From Elusimicrobia bacterium GWA2_56_46 (lineage in GTDB: Bacteria > Elusimicrobiota > Elusimicrobia > Elusimicrobiales > UBA9959), in the NCBI GenBank assembly GCA_001799575.1, contig MGTT01000028.1, positions 171,927 to 235,926 on the forward strand: a DNA stretch of 64,000 nucleotides, read 5' to 3'. The translations under genes and the position numbers were made by a program. The notes under the pieces were generated by a model. It worked only from the letters and a program-made list of their open reading frames with translations, searched no databases and was not told the origin of the DNA. Positions 16,689 to 25,234 of this stretch are shown here, piece after piece; the first letter of the stretch is position 1, and every line of letters starts with the position of its first letter.

Positions 16689-16946
16689 TTAAAGTCCGGC
16701 AGTTTTGGCGTATTTTTCTTTAAGTTCTTTAGCCTTAGTCAGGCCTTCTGGAGTGATATAGACCGATTTTGCGCCTCTGGAACTTTGCAGATAGCCCTTT
16801 TCGGCAAGCGTATCCAGGATTTCGAACCGGTGATTTTTCCAGGCCCGGAAGCCGGGGACGTCCTTCTCCGTCCAACTCGCAAGATAAAGCCCCAGCAATG
16901 TCAGTTCTTCCTCAAGTACGTAGTCAGGGTCATTAACGTTTATCAT
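16689..16946 (-). CDS. DUF6429-like small protein
   Basis: An 85-residue protein with the DUF6429-type pattern: an N-terminal helix (LEEELTLLGLYLASWTE), the central RAWKNHRFEILDTLAEKGYLQSS and a C-terminal strand-helix (SVYITPEGLTKAKELKEKY). The arrangement resembles a winged helix-turn-helix, so DNA binding is possible but unproven. It is a single gene with a terminator downstream. Confidence 0.7.
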   Translation of the reverse strand: MINVNDPDYVLEEELTLLGLYLASWTEKDVPGFRAWKNHRFEILDTLAEKGYLQSSRGAKSVYITPEGLTKAKELKEKYAKTAGL

Positions 16947-17017
16947 GTTTTATCCCTCACAAATATTAATTTTTTACTAAATATTTAGGCCAATCCGACC
17001 CGGTTTGAATGCAAACC

Positions 17018-17710
17018 TCAAGACCTAGCGCTCATTCCACTTGTGTGCGCTTTTATGGCGGTGTAAAGTTTTTTGGCGAGCTGCGTTTCGTCCATGCAAT
17101 AGACGGGCTTTTCCCCGTTTCGGCAGATGTTGAAGATATGTCCGCCTTCAGATATCCCGCTCAGGTCATTATGAACGACCAGATCTGCGGAACGCAGCCG
17201 TTTTACAGCTTTGTTTATTTCTGCGGATGAGCGGGTGTCCGTGAGTTTAAAGCCAACCAGGAAAGGATTGTACGGATTCGCGCCGATGCGGCAGTAGCCC
17301 CTTATTCTGTCGATTATTTTGAAATTCTTCTTGAACGTCACGGTCATGCTTCCGGCTTTAGAATCTATCTTTCCCCGCACTCCCGACCAGCGGTTTTTAG
17401 CGCCCACGCTTACAGAAGCCACCGAATAATCGCTGACGGCGGCCAAATGTATGACCGCGTCGAAAATATTTTTACTCAGGAGGGCGCGCATTTTTGAGTC
17501 CAGATCCTTAAAATCTGAAAATTCCACCGTCTTTATTTCCTGAGAGGACGGTCTTAAGGCTCCTTGTCCGACCAGGGAGACGACCTCGCAGCCTTTTGAG
17601 GCCAGGAGGCCGGCTATCACGCAGCCGGTTCTCCCCGTGCTCAGATTGGTTATGAAGCGTACACTATCTATGTATTCGCGTGTCGCGCCCATGGTCAGCA
17701 GTATTTTCAT
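17018..17710 (-). CDS. coaB: Phosphopantothenate-cysteine ligase (CoaB), separate protein
   Basis: A 230-residue protein of the CoaB domain type, which joins phosphopantothenate and cysteine in coenzyme A synthesis. The Rossmann start MKILLTMGATREYIDSVRFITN-LSTG matches the family, and the conserved VIHLAAVSDYSV and GFKLTD segments follow. The closing lysine-rich helix is also present. In most bacteria CoaB is the C-terminal half of a CoaBC fusion. Here it is a separate gene whose ATG overlaps the coaC stop by 4 nt. Such split forms are known in some Firmicutes and in eukaryotes. It is slightly shorter than the usual CoaB domain. Confidence 0.87.
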   Translation of the reverse strand: MKILLTMGATREYIDSVRFITNLSTGRTGCVIAGLLASKGCEVVSLVGQGALRPSSQEIKTVEFSDFKDLDSKMRALLSKNIFDAVIHLAAVSDYSVASVSVGAKNRWSGVRGKIDSKAGSMTVTFKKNFKIIDRIRGYCRIGANPYNPFLVGFKLTDTRSSAEINKAVKRLRSADLVVHNDLSGISEGGHIFNICRNGEKPVYCMDETQLAKKLYTAIKAHTSGMSARS

Positions 17711-18255
17711 TTCTTGAATTCATCCTTTATCGCGCCGAATATCTCCGCGGGTTCAAGCAGCCGGCCTTCTCCTTCGACGCCGCAGGCCTGGTAACCGTAA
17801 CCCGTTTTGAGAATCTTCACCCCCCAGCTTTCCAGCGTCTCTATCGACTTTTTAGTGGCCGGATGGTTAAGCATATTTTTATTCATGGCCGGCGCTATCA
17901 GATAAGGCTTCGCGAAGTCGAAAGCCAGGAACGTGGTGGAAATATAGTCATCTGCTATGCCTGCGGCGAGCTTGTTGATGATGTTGGCCGTAGCCGGGCA
18001 TATTATCGCCAGATCCAGCCATTTCACTATCTCAATATGTTCAAGCGCGAATTTTTCCTCGAAAGTGTCTACGTAGACCGGGTTATGAGTCAGCCCCTCA
18101 AGAGTTGATCTGCCTATAAATTTCAGCGCGTTTTCCGAGCATATGGTTTTGACCTCAAAGCCGTCCTGAACCAGTTTTGAGACGACACCGCAGGCCTTGT
18201 AGCAAGCTATGGATCCGGTGAGCTGGAATAGTATGTTACCTTTAGATTTTGACAT
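17707..18255 (-). CDS. coaC: Phosphopantothenoylcysteine decarboxylase (CoaC), separate protein
   Basis: A 182-residue flavoprotein of the HFCD family that decarboxylates phosphopantothenoylcysteine. Visible signatures are the N-terminal GSIACYKA, the FMN-site PATANIINKLAAGIADD, the catalytic PAMN motif (APAMNKNML) and ACGVEGEGRL, whose cysteine is the reductive acid/base in known CoaC proteins. The ATG at 18255 with GAGG 9 nt upstream is chosen over a GTG at 18270. Its stop overlaps the start of coaB, so both enzymes are made from one message. Confidence 0.92.
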   Translation of the reverse strand: MSKSKGNILFQLTGSIACYKACGVVSKLVQDGFEVKTICSENALKFIGRSTLEGLTHNPVYVDTFEEKFALEHIEIVKWLDLAIICPATANIINKLAAGIADDYISTTFLAFDFAKPYLIAPAMNKNMLNHPATKKSIETLESWGVKILKTGYGYQACGVEGEGRLLEPAEIFGAIKDEFKK

Positions 18256-18491
18256 TGTATGCAACCTCACTTTCCAGAAAATAATCCGAGGATGGCTTAT
18301 AACATCGCAGGGTGCTTTTTCGACCCTGGACGCAAGGTGAACAGAGCGGATTGAACCGCAGTTTTGGTTTATTCATGGACACAAACAGTCCAATTTCTCG
18401 ACGGTGTTGCAAAAAATAATCTTACCTCAAAAGAATAAGTGAGGAGAGCGGTATGGGAATTATGCTCGGGTCGCCGCTTGCCGCCTCCTCG

Positions 18492-19373
18492 TTAAGCGTT
18501 ACAAGGATTCCGAAAGGGGCGTTGTAATGGGCTTTTCCCATGAACTCCTGATGATCTATTCTCCCGCGGTACTTGATCTTCCAAAAATATGGGGCGGAAG
18601 GTTCTTTGTGGAAACTGGATTTCGCTGGCTTTCTTTTCAATGAACTTATCGGCAAAATGGCATATATCCTTAAAGAGTTTGATGTAATCAGCTTCGGTTC
18701 CCAAACCTACTGTAGCCCGCCGATCATCAATACGCTCTGGATCTTCCATTGGCAAAGGCTCCCAAGTTCCCGGGCCTGTACATTCCCCCTGAGTACCGTA
18801 ACGCTGTAAGGTTGTTTGGGTCGGGTCGTTGAATGAAGCCGCAACACGATCAAACAAATAAGCGTAATTTGTCGGATTAGTTTCGCCCTTTTGCCAAAGA
18901 CCAGACAAAATAGTGAGTACGGATTTTTGAAAGGCGTAGTCCATGTCCGCATGCTGTACCAGCAGCCAGGCGTTCTGGTCTGCACGTTGTCCGAATTCAC
19001 TGATCATGAACCAGGTATAGATCTTGATAAGTTCCTTGAGATCGGAGGTGTTGTTTGTATCTACTGAGCGCCAACGAACCCCGAACTGATTGATGAATTC
19101 TGATTTTTCAGCATTAGAATAAGCATGATCGTAAGGAGTATTGTTATATTTCCTCGTGTACTGATCCACATCGACCATGTGTTGGAGCTTAGATACGATC
19201 CATTTCTTATCACTGGGATTAGCGGCGGTCTGGTTGAATGAGGTATTTAGTGTCGCGACTTTGTCATCATAAGTTGTGATATCTGCATCCACCCGCGGAA
19301 AACCTGAGGCGCGAGCCGTTTGGATTAACGCGATCAATGGTATGACTGTGAGATAAAAAAATTTAAGTCTCAT
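18492..19373 (-). CDS. DUF6624-like secreted protein
   Basis: A 293-residue protein with a signal peptide (cut probably after TARA, residue 22). The DUF6624 pattern is clear in the second half: WLLVQHADMDYAFQKSVLTIL, YAYLFDRVAASF, QRYGTQGECTG and IDDRRATVGLGTEADYIKLF. The family's function is unknown. The last 60 residues after the domain do not look conserved, and a different frame (18422-18655) over the same DNA reads plausibly (YFWKIKYRGRIDHQEFMG). A late frameshift that replaced the natural C-terminus is therefore possible. The gap 18256-18491 and the gap 19374-19598 contain no other gene. Confidence 0.78.
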   Translation of the reverse strand: MRLKFFYLTVIPLIALIQTARASGFPRVDADITTYDDKVATLNTSFNQTAANPSDKKWIVSKLQHMVDVDQYTRKYNNTPYDHAYSNAEKSEFINQFGVRWRSVDTNNTSDLKELIKIYTWFMISEFGQRADQNAWLLVQHADMDYAFQKSVLTILSGLWQKGETNPTNYAYLFDRVAASFNDPTQTTLQRYGTQGECTGPGTWEPLPMEDPERIDDRRATVGLGTEADYIKLFKDICHFADKFIEKKASEIQFPQRTFRPIFLEDQVPRENRSSGVHGKSPLQRPFRNPCNA

Positions 19374-19598
19374 TTTTATTTACTCTTGAAAGCAGTTAGG
19401 ATTTGGATGCGAATTCCGGTCTCTCATGTCTGTTCGGAGGATTACAGGTGTCCCATGCAAGATAATATTACAAATCTTTTGTATAAGAGAGTAGTGCCGC
19501 AAGGCCCATAAGGGGATGGGCCTTTAGGGAAGATAAATACTGAGGGCAAAAGGCCGTATACTAAACAGGGCAGAGCCAGCGAACTGGCAGATCCACTT

Positions 19599-20345
19599 TT
19601 AAATCTTCTCCGCGGAGGTTTTTTTTATCCAGCCTTTTATGCCTTCGCGGGGGATGCCTATCTCGTAGTAGACGTCGTCGGTGTCGTCCAGCACTTTCAC
19701 CAGCCTGCCTTCCGGCAGCGAAGCGTACGCCTTGAACGTTTCCCCCGGCCCGCTCAGGAGCTGCGCCGACCCCTCCGCCGTTATCACCGCCGCCTCATTG
19801 AACGGCGAAGATGCGCGGGCCATAAGCCACAAAAGCGAACCGGCCAGGAGCAGTCCCGCGCCCAGCAGCGGCCCGCTCAGCCTCTCCCGCAGGCCGGCTT
19901 TCAGCGCGTAAAGCGAAAGCAGCAGACAGGCCAGCCACCAGAGAACGACCGCCGCGGCCTTGAGTTCCCCGTCGGAGAAGAAGTAGTAGAGGTAATGGAG
20001 CGCCTTTGGCATACCCTCCGGCACGAACGCCTGCCCCGTGCGCTTCATGACGAGATCCATATTCGCGCGGACATCGGAGTCGCGCGGATCCAGCCGGAAA
20101 GCCTTACCGTAGTACAGGAGTGCCAGCCCCGGCTTATTCATGCGGAAGTAGGCGTTCCCGGCGTTATAAAAGGCGCTGGGGTTGCCGGGTTCTTTCGCGG
20201 CCATTTCTTTATAGCCGTCCAGCGCGGCCTGGTAGCCGCCGTTCTTGTAGAGGTCGTTATATTCCGCCAGGATGTTCCGGTCATAGGCGCCGGCGGTATG
20301 GACGGAACAAACGGCGAACAGCGTGAATAATATGGTTTTCTTCAT
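19599..20345 (-). CDS. batE: BatE-like TPR and SH3-type protein
   Basis: A 248-residue protein with a signal peptide (1-20), TPR repeats at about 35-105 (GNPSAFYNAGNAYFRMNKPGLALLYYGKAFRLDP), two membrane helices at about 130-178 and a C-terminal SH3-like domain (LLSGPGETFKAYASLPEGRLVKVL). This order is that of BatE in Bat operons. The Bat proteins form a periplasmic/membrane complex of unknown exact role linked to MoxR ATPases and stress tolerance. Its start overlaps the batD stop by 4 nt. It is the last gene of the operon. Confidence 0.83.
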   Translation of the reverse strand: MKKTILFTLFAVCSVHTAGAYDRNILAEYNDLYKNGGYQAALDGYKEMAAKEPGNPSAFYNAGNAYFRMNKPGLALLYYGKAFRLDPRDSDVRANMDLVMKRTGQAFVPEGMPKALHYLYYFFSDGELKAAAVVLWWLACLLLSLYALKAGLRERLSGPLLGAGLLLAGSLLWLMARASSPFNEAAVITAEGSAQLLSGPGETFKAYASLPEGRLVKVLDDTDDVYYEIGIPREGIKGWIKKTSAEKI

Positions 20346-22195
20346 TTTCTTTTGGATTTCTTGAATTCCCTTTCCAGCAGATCCAGCAGGGAGGAATACT
20401 TCTCGATCATATCTTTGACCTCCCGCGGCCCGGCCCCGCCCGGAGAAAAATGCGCGGCTTCCAGCTTTTCCCAGAGATCCCTGATCTCGGCCAGGGAATG
20501 TTCGCCTATGTCCGGGAATTTTTCCCTGAGCAGGGAAAGCGCGCGTTTCATCGTCAGGCCGCTCGCTTTAAGGCCGGACTTGCCGTGCAGATAGGCCAGC
20601 AGGGAATCATAAAGGAGAGGAGCCGCTTCTTGGGGCCGGCCGGCGGCGAGTTTTTCCGCGGCGGCGGCGAGGCCTGCGCGCGCGGCCCCGCCGGCTTTCC
20701 TGAAGCGGAAGAGCAGCGGGTTTTTGAGACGGGAATCGTTGAGGCGCGCCAGCCAGAGGCTTAAAAGCACGGCCGCCGCCGGAAACAGATTAAGCCAGAG
20801 GGGCAGGGCGGAGACGCGGCCGGCGGCCGCCGCCAGGAGCGGAGGAACGGCCCTGTCGCTAACGTAGCGGATATCGGAAGCCAGCGGGGTTATGCCGGCC
20901 GGCTGTCCGCCGTGGGCGAAAGAGAAATTCTTCCCCTCCCCGTCGCCTTTTTTCACCAGCAGTTCGAACGGCCCGGCCGTCAGTTCCCTGTAAGACCTGG
21001 TTTGCGGATCCAGGAAAGAGAAGCGTATCGGGGGGATGATCCGCCTGCCTTCGGTTTTCGGGATAAGGATGGTGGTGAAAGTCTTTTTCCCGCCGATGAC
21101 GTCTCCGGTTTTGGAGATATCCAGCGAGCTCATCGTGTCGTAGACCTTGAAGTCCGGCATATCCGGGAGTTTCGGGGCGGTGAGGATCTTGAGGTTGCCT
21201 TTGCCGGCCACGGTTACTGACAGGTTCAGGGCTTCCCCGGTCTTGATCTCTTTATGATCCGGCCCGGCGGAGAGCGTAAAATTTCCCACGGCGCCGTTGA
21301 ACGACGGCGGCGCGCCCGCGGGGAGCGGCAGGATCCTGATCTCGACGGGGTTGCTGGCGACCCGCCGGGTCTCGCCCTGACCGGCGCTCATGGAAAAGAA
21401 CTGCTGGAAAAAGTTTGGGTCGAACGGGTCTATCGCGCTCTCGCTGTGGATCTGGGCCACTACCGAGGCGGGGTTGACGGAGGCCCTGCCCTCTTCTATT
21501 CCAAAGAGCGCCGTCTTTATCTCGCTGTAGGAGTAGCGCGCGCCTTTTACTACGGTTTCGCCGTTCCTGACCGGAGGCAGATCCTCGGAGATGAGGTTCT
21601 TGAACTGCGGAGGGACATACTGCGGGTTGGAGGTCAGCGGCACCGCGGTGTAGAACCTTATGGTCAGGTTTATCTGCTCATTGGGATAGGCGGCTTTTTT
21701 GTCGGTTTCGGCGGTCAGGTAGAGCAGATCTTCCGGTTTCATGGCGGTCCGGGTCTCGGCGGACGAGGGCTGCCTCCGGGCCGGTCTGCCGGACTGATCC
21801 GTCCCGGGCGGATGGGCCGTCGCGGCGGCCTTTGTCACCGTGATCTCTATTTCCTGCGTGAGATATTTCTCCTTGCCGTTAAAGACAGAGATGGGAGGGA
21901 TCTTCTGTTTGCCTATAAATCTGGGCGAGAGGATGTAGGTAAAGGCGACCGAGGTGCTTATCTTTCCGTTTATAATAGAGATGTTCTGGCTCCGGCCGGA
22001 GGAGTAGACGTTGAAGTTGTCCATCCTGGGGAGGGCGGGTTCGGGGACGGAGGCGGAGTCGCCGGTGACGGTGAGTGTGAGGTAAAGGCTGTCGTTGATC
22101 TCGACGGTCGTCTTGTCGGTTTCCGCGGAGATGGAGAGGGCGGCGGAGGCGGGCCGCGCCGAGAGGAATGTTAACGCAACGGCCGCGAAAGTCAT
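20342..22195 (-). CDS. batD: BatD-like membrane protein
   Basis: A 617-residue protein with a signal peptide (TFAAVALTFLSARPASA), a large periplasmic part of repeated beta-sandwich segments (ETDKTTVEINDSLYLTLTVTG, AETDKKAAYPNEQINLTIRFY, GPDHKEIKTGEALNLSVTVAGKG) and a membrane segment at about 520-540, with a helical cytoplasmic tail. This is the BatD (oxygen-tolerance protein) layout. The frame remains open to 22357, but that part is made of a dispersed repeat (22215-22350) and is not homologous to BatD. The ATG at 22195 lacks a clear ribosome site, and the repeat ends 20 bp before it, so the native leader may have been displaced. Confidence 0.85.
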   Translation of the reverse strand: MTFAAVALTFLSARPASAALSISAETDKTTVEINDSLYLTLTVTGDSASVPEPALPRMDNFNVYSSGRSQNISIINGKISTSVAFTYILSPRFIGKQKIPPISVFNGKEKYLTQEIEITVTKAAATAHPPGTDQSGRPARRQPSSAETRTAMKPEDLLYLTAETDKKAAYPNEQINLTIRFYTAVPLTSNPQYVPPQFKNLISEDLPPVRNGETVVKGARYSYSEIKTALFGIEEGRASVNPASVVAQIHSESAIDPFDPNFFQQFFSMSAGQGETRRVASNPVEIRILPLPAGAPPSFNGAVGNFTLSAGPDHKEIKTGEALNLSVTVAGKGNLKILTAPKLPDMPDFKVYDTMSSLDISKTGDVIGGKKTFTTILIPKTEGRRIIPPIRFSFLDPQTRSYRELTAGPFELLVKKGDGEGKNFSFAHGGQPAGITPLASDIRYVSDRAVPPLLAAAAGRVSALPLWLNLFPAAAVLLSLWLARLNDSRLKNPLLFRFRKAGGAARAGLAAAAEKLAAGRPQEAAPLLYDSLLAYLHGKSGLKASGLTMKRALSLLREKFPDIGEHSLAEIRDLWEKLEAAHFSPGGAGPREVKDMIEKYSSLLDLLEREFKKSKRK

Positions 22196-22214
22196 AAGGT
22201 AACGCCTGGCTGAT

Positions 22215-22350
22215 GAGCTTTGGGTTAAAGAACCGCAGGATAGTAAAGTCGGGGGCCTGTCGGCGGGCAGCCTTTTTGCTTCCCTCAGGGGCCTGCGGGA
22301 CAAAAAGGCTGCCCGCCGCCACCCCTCCAGTAAACTTTCGCACATGATGG
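22215..22350 (+). repeat. Dispersed hairpin repeat, copy A (inside Bat operon)
   Basis: The left end reads GAGCTTTGGGTTAAAG then CCGCAGGATAGTAAAG. The centre is a perfect 18-bp inverted repeat CGGCGGGCAGCCTTTTTG (22261-22278) with its complement at 22301-22318. The right end reads CCACCCCTCCAG and CGCACATGATGGTTTT. Related copies are at about 28958, 30802, 31970, 52921 and 61751. It occupies most of the 289-bp gap between batB/C and batD. Confidence 0.8.
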
Positions 22351-22484
22351 TTTTCACGTTTTCAATATCCCCGGCGCCATTCTAAGATGTAGGATCTTTA
22401 ATCCCACCCAAGTTATTACTTGAATTACCCGCCCTATTATTAACTTCAATTGCTCTTCGCGCTTTACTTACTACCATCGGCCGG

Positions 22485-24239
22485 TTACCAATCTTTGCCC
22501 GAGGCGGGGTCTTTCTTACGGGGCTGGTTGGTGAAGCGGGCGTTCATCATATCCTTGTTGGCGGAGGATTTTTCCTTTTCTTTCATCAGTTCCAGCAGTT
22601 TGTCCGCGGCCTGGCGGGCCGCTTCCTTTTTTTTCTGTTCTTCCTGTTTTTTAGAGTCCGCCTGATCCTTTTTATCCTGGTCCGTTCCCCCGCTTTTGTT
22701 GTCCGGTTTCTGCTGCTGGTCTTTCTTTTTCTGGTCCTGTTTATTATTTTTATTATTGCACTGGTTCTGTTTCTGCTGTTCGAGGGCTTTTTGGAGATTA
22801 TACTTGGCGTTCTGATTGTTTGGGGCGGCCAGTATCGCTTCGCGGTATTTCGCTATGGCTTTCGGCAGTTCGGAGTTTTTGAAATAGGCGTTCCCGGCGT
22901 TATAGTCCGCGGCGCTTTTGAGTTTGGGGTTTTTGGCGGCTTCTTCGAATTCTCCGGCCGCTTTCCCGTAATCTTCCATGCGGTAATAGGCCGCGCCCCG
23001 GTTGAATACCATCTTTTTGTTCTTTGGGCTTTTCTCCAGGGCCTTCGAGTAATACTCGTAGGATTTCGGGAAGTCTTTTCTGGCGTAGGCGGAATTGCCC
23101 CGGCGCGCCAGGCTTTCCGCCGAAGCCGCGCCGGCGGCGCGCGGCTGGAGCGCGGAAAGAGCCAAAGCGGCGAGCAGCGCCGCCGCCGGCGCTTTGCGGA
23201 AGCGGGAAAGGAATTTTTTGAGGAATGGAGGCGCGGCGAATCCTTTTTCCATGAACATAAATTCTATCAAAAACAGGAGTAAAGCGAGGAACAGCGGTAT
23301 CTGGTAGCGGTTCTTGTAGGCGGCCCGGCCGAAACCTTTGGTCTTGGACATGGCTATTCTGCCCACCGTGGAGCGTATCTCTTCGGCCGCGGCGTCCGGG
23401 TCTCCGCCGTAACGGATATATTCGGCCCCGGTTTTCTGCGCTATCCTGAGGAGCGTGGCTTCGTCCAGGCGCGTAACCACCGTTTTGCCGGTCTCGTCTT
23501 TCTTGTATCCCGTTGTATTTCCGGCCTGGTCCGCCACGGGGATCAGTTCACCCTCCATTTTGCCTACGCCCACGGTGAAGATCTTCAGGTTGGCGGCCGC
23601 GGCCGAATTCAGCGCCTCGTCCACTTTGCCCGCCAGGTCTTCTCCGTCGGTGATAAGCACCAGCACTTTCTGGCCGGAATAGCCGCCCAGCATGCGTTCG
23701 GCGGCGGTTATAGCGGAAGAGAGATCCGTGCCGGGCACTGGCAGGATGCCGGGCGCCAGGTAGGAGAGGAAATATTTTACGGCGTCCGAGTCGGTGGTCA
23801 GGGGGCATTGGACATAGGCGTCGCCGCTGAACGCTATTATTCCCAGCCGGTAGTCCTGGAATTTATCCGCGATCGAGTTCAGCAGGAGTTTGGCGTTCTC
23901 TATCCGGGAAGGCTTGATGTCTTTCGCGCCCATGGAGAAAGAGGTGTCCACGGCCACCACCAGGCTGCCGTTCAGGTCCGCTAAGGGAGACATTTCCATG
24001 CCCCACTGCGGTCCCCCGGCTGCCGCCGCCAGGAAAGCGAGCGCCGCCAGGTAGAGCCGATCCCGGATCCGTTTCCGGGACAGGGCTTTTTCACCCGAGA
24101 GCAGGGAAAGCCGGCTGTCGTCCATGAGTTCCCGGGCCGCGCGCGCGGAAGCGGCCCGCGCCCTGAAATAGAAGAACACCAGAGCGGCGAAGCCCGCCAG
24201 GAGCCAGAGGAGTTCTATCGGATATCTAAAAAGTTCCAT
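22485..24239 (-). CDS. BatB-BatC fusion (VWA domain plus TPR)
   Basis: A 584-residue protein. After an N-terminal pair of membrane helices, a von Willebrand factor A domain spans about 90-290 with the MIDAS start VVAVDTSFSMG (D-T-S-x-S near residue 98), a TDGEDLAG loop and a further conserved strand. A membrane helix at about 315-335 and a second hydrophobic run at about 355-370 follow. TPR repeats lie at about 375-490 (AYARKDFPKSYEYYSKALEKSPKNK). The tail is a long Q/K/N-rich charged region. BatB and BatC are separate genes in many Bacteroidetes and are joined here. The ATG at 24239 has AGGGA 8 nt upstream. It follows batA with a gap of 11 bp. Confidence 0.88.
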   Translation of the reverse strand: MELFRYPIELLWLLAGFAALVFFYFRARAASARAARELMDDSRLSLLSGEKALSRKRIRDRLYLAALAFLAAAAGGPQWGMEMSPLADLNGSLVVAVDTSFSMGAKDIKPSRIENAKLLLNSIADKFQDYRLGIIAFSGDAYVQCPLTTDSDAVKYFLSYLAPGILPVPGTDLSSAITAAERMLGGYSGQKVLVLITDGEDLAGKVDEALNSAAAANLKIFTVGVGKMEGELIPVADQAGNTTGYKKDETGKTVVTRLDEATLLRIAQKTGAEYIRYGGDPDAAAEEIRSTVGRIAMSKTKGFGRAAYKNRYQIPLFLALLLFLIEFMFMEKGFAAPPFLKKFLSRFRKAPAAALLAALALSALQPRAAGAASAESLARRGNSAYARKDFPKSYEYYSKALEKSPKNKKMVFNRGAAYYRMEDYGKAAGEFEEAAKNPKLKSAADYNAGNAYFKNSELPKAIAKYREAILAAPNNQNAKYNLQKALEQQKQNQCNNKNNKQDQKKKDQQQKPDNKSGGTDQDKKDQADSKKQEEQKKKEAARQAADKLLELMKEKEKSSANKDMMNARFTNQPRKKDPASGKDW

Positions 24240-24250
24240 AACCACTTTCC

Positions 24251-25234
24251 CTACGGTATAGTCCTCAAGTAAGTCTTTTCCAAAATAAAAATGAGGGACG
24301 CGAGGACCAGGGCCGGTATCAGGAAAAGCAGATACAGGTCGGTATAGTCCACCAGCGTTTTTACCTCGAACCTGGTTTTTTCAAGGGCGTCTATCTTTTC
24401 GTATATTTTCCGCAGTTCCAGGAAGTTCCCCGCCCTGTAGAACTCTCCTCCCGTTGTCGCCGCCACTTCCATAAGCGTGGCTTCGTCCAGATCGTCGTTT
24501 ATGGCCGCGTAGGGCTGTATGGGGTTTCCGGTGGGGATCCGGGCCGGGCCCTTTGTCGCCGTGCCTATAGCGTAGATCTTGATGCCGTAGGCCAGGGCGG
24601 TTTTCGCCGCCATCACGGGGTCGGTGATCGTGCCTACGTTGGAGCGGCCGTCCGTCAGGAGAATAATGAGCTTGCTTTTGGCCTTGCTGTTTTTGAGGTG
24701 GTTGACGGCGGTGATAAGGGCGTCGCCTATGGCCGTGCCGTCCGCCCTGGTCATATTGATCGAAGCGGAATTCAGCAGCTCCAGCAGGGACTGGTAATCC
24801 AGGGTGAGCGGGCAGGAGAGCACCGCCACGCCGCCGAAGATCAGCATGCCTATGCGGTCGTTGGCGCGGCGATGGATGAAATCGGCCGCCGCGGCCTTGG
24901 CGGCGTCCAGCCTGTTGTAGGGAGTGAAATCTTCGGCGGCCATGCTGTATGAGGTATCCAGACACAGCATTATGTCCACGCCTTCTGCGGGAGGGAGTTC
25001 GCTCCTTTCCACCTTTTGGGGGCGGGCCAGGGCTAACGCAAGCAGCAACAGGACTATGACCCTTCCCCAGAAAGGCAGATACCGGAACAGCAGAGTGCGC
25101 CCGGTTTCCCGGATGGGCAGGGACGCGGGCAGTTTGAGCGCAGCCAGGCGCCGGGAACCCATGCTTCGGGCGGCGGCCGCCAGCAGCAGGATGACGGGGA
25201 TGAGCGTCAGGATATAGGGATGCCGGAAAGTCAT
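24251..25234 (-). CDS. batA: BatA-like VWA-domain membrane protein
   Basis: A 327-residue protein: two N-terminal membrane helices (7-22, 55-70), a VWA domain with the MIDAS motif IMLCLDTSYSM (D93, S95, S97), LLTDGRSN for the third metal loop, and a C-terminal membrane helix (about 300-320). VWA domains bind divalent metal and mediate protein contacts. In Bat systems they work with MoxR-type ATPases. The start overlaps the upstream gene by 4 nt. Confidence 0.9.
   Translation of the reverse strand: MTFRHPYILTLIPVILLLAAAARSMGSRRLAALKLPASLPIRETGRTLLFRYLPFWGRVIVLLLLALALARPQKVERSELPPAEGVDIMLCLDTSYSMAAEDFTPYNRLDAAKAAAADFIHRRANDRIGMLIFGGVAVLSCPLTLDYQSLLELLNSASINMTRADGTAIGDALITAVNHLKNSKAKSKLIILLTDGRSNVGTITDPVMAAKTALAYGIKIYAIGTATKGPARIPTGNPIQPYAAINDDLDEATLMEVAATTGGEFYRAGNFLELRKIYEKIDALEKTRFEVKTLVDYTDLYLLFLIPALVLASLIFILEKTYLRTIP

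Noticed and set aside
18422..18655. Separate gene overlapping the DUF6624 gene
   Set aside because: No ribosome site or independent start; it may instead be the out-of-frame remains of the original C-terminus.
19501..19524. Hairpin AAGGCCCAT-AAGGGG-ATGGGCCTT as a terminator
   Set aside because: The stem is good but no T-run follows on either strand, so I do not call a terminator.
22196..22357. N-terminal extension of BatD to 22357
   Set aside because: These residues are translated from repeat copy A; the signal peptide starts at the ATG at 22195.
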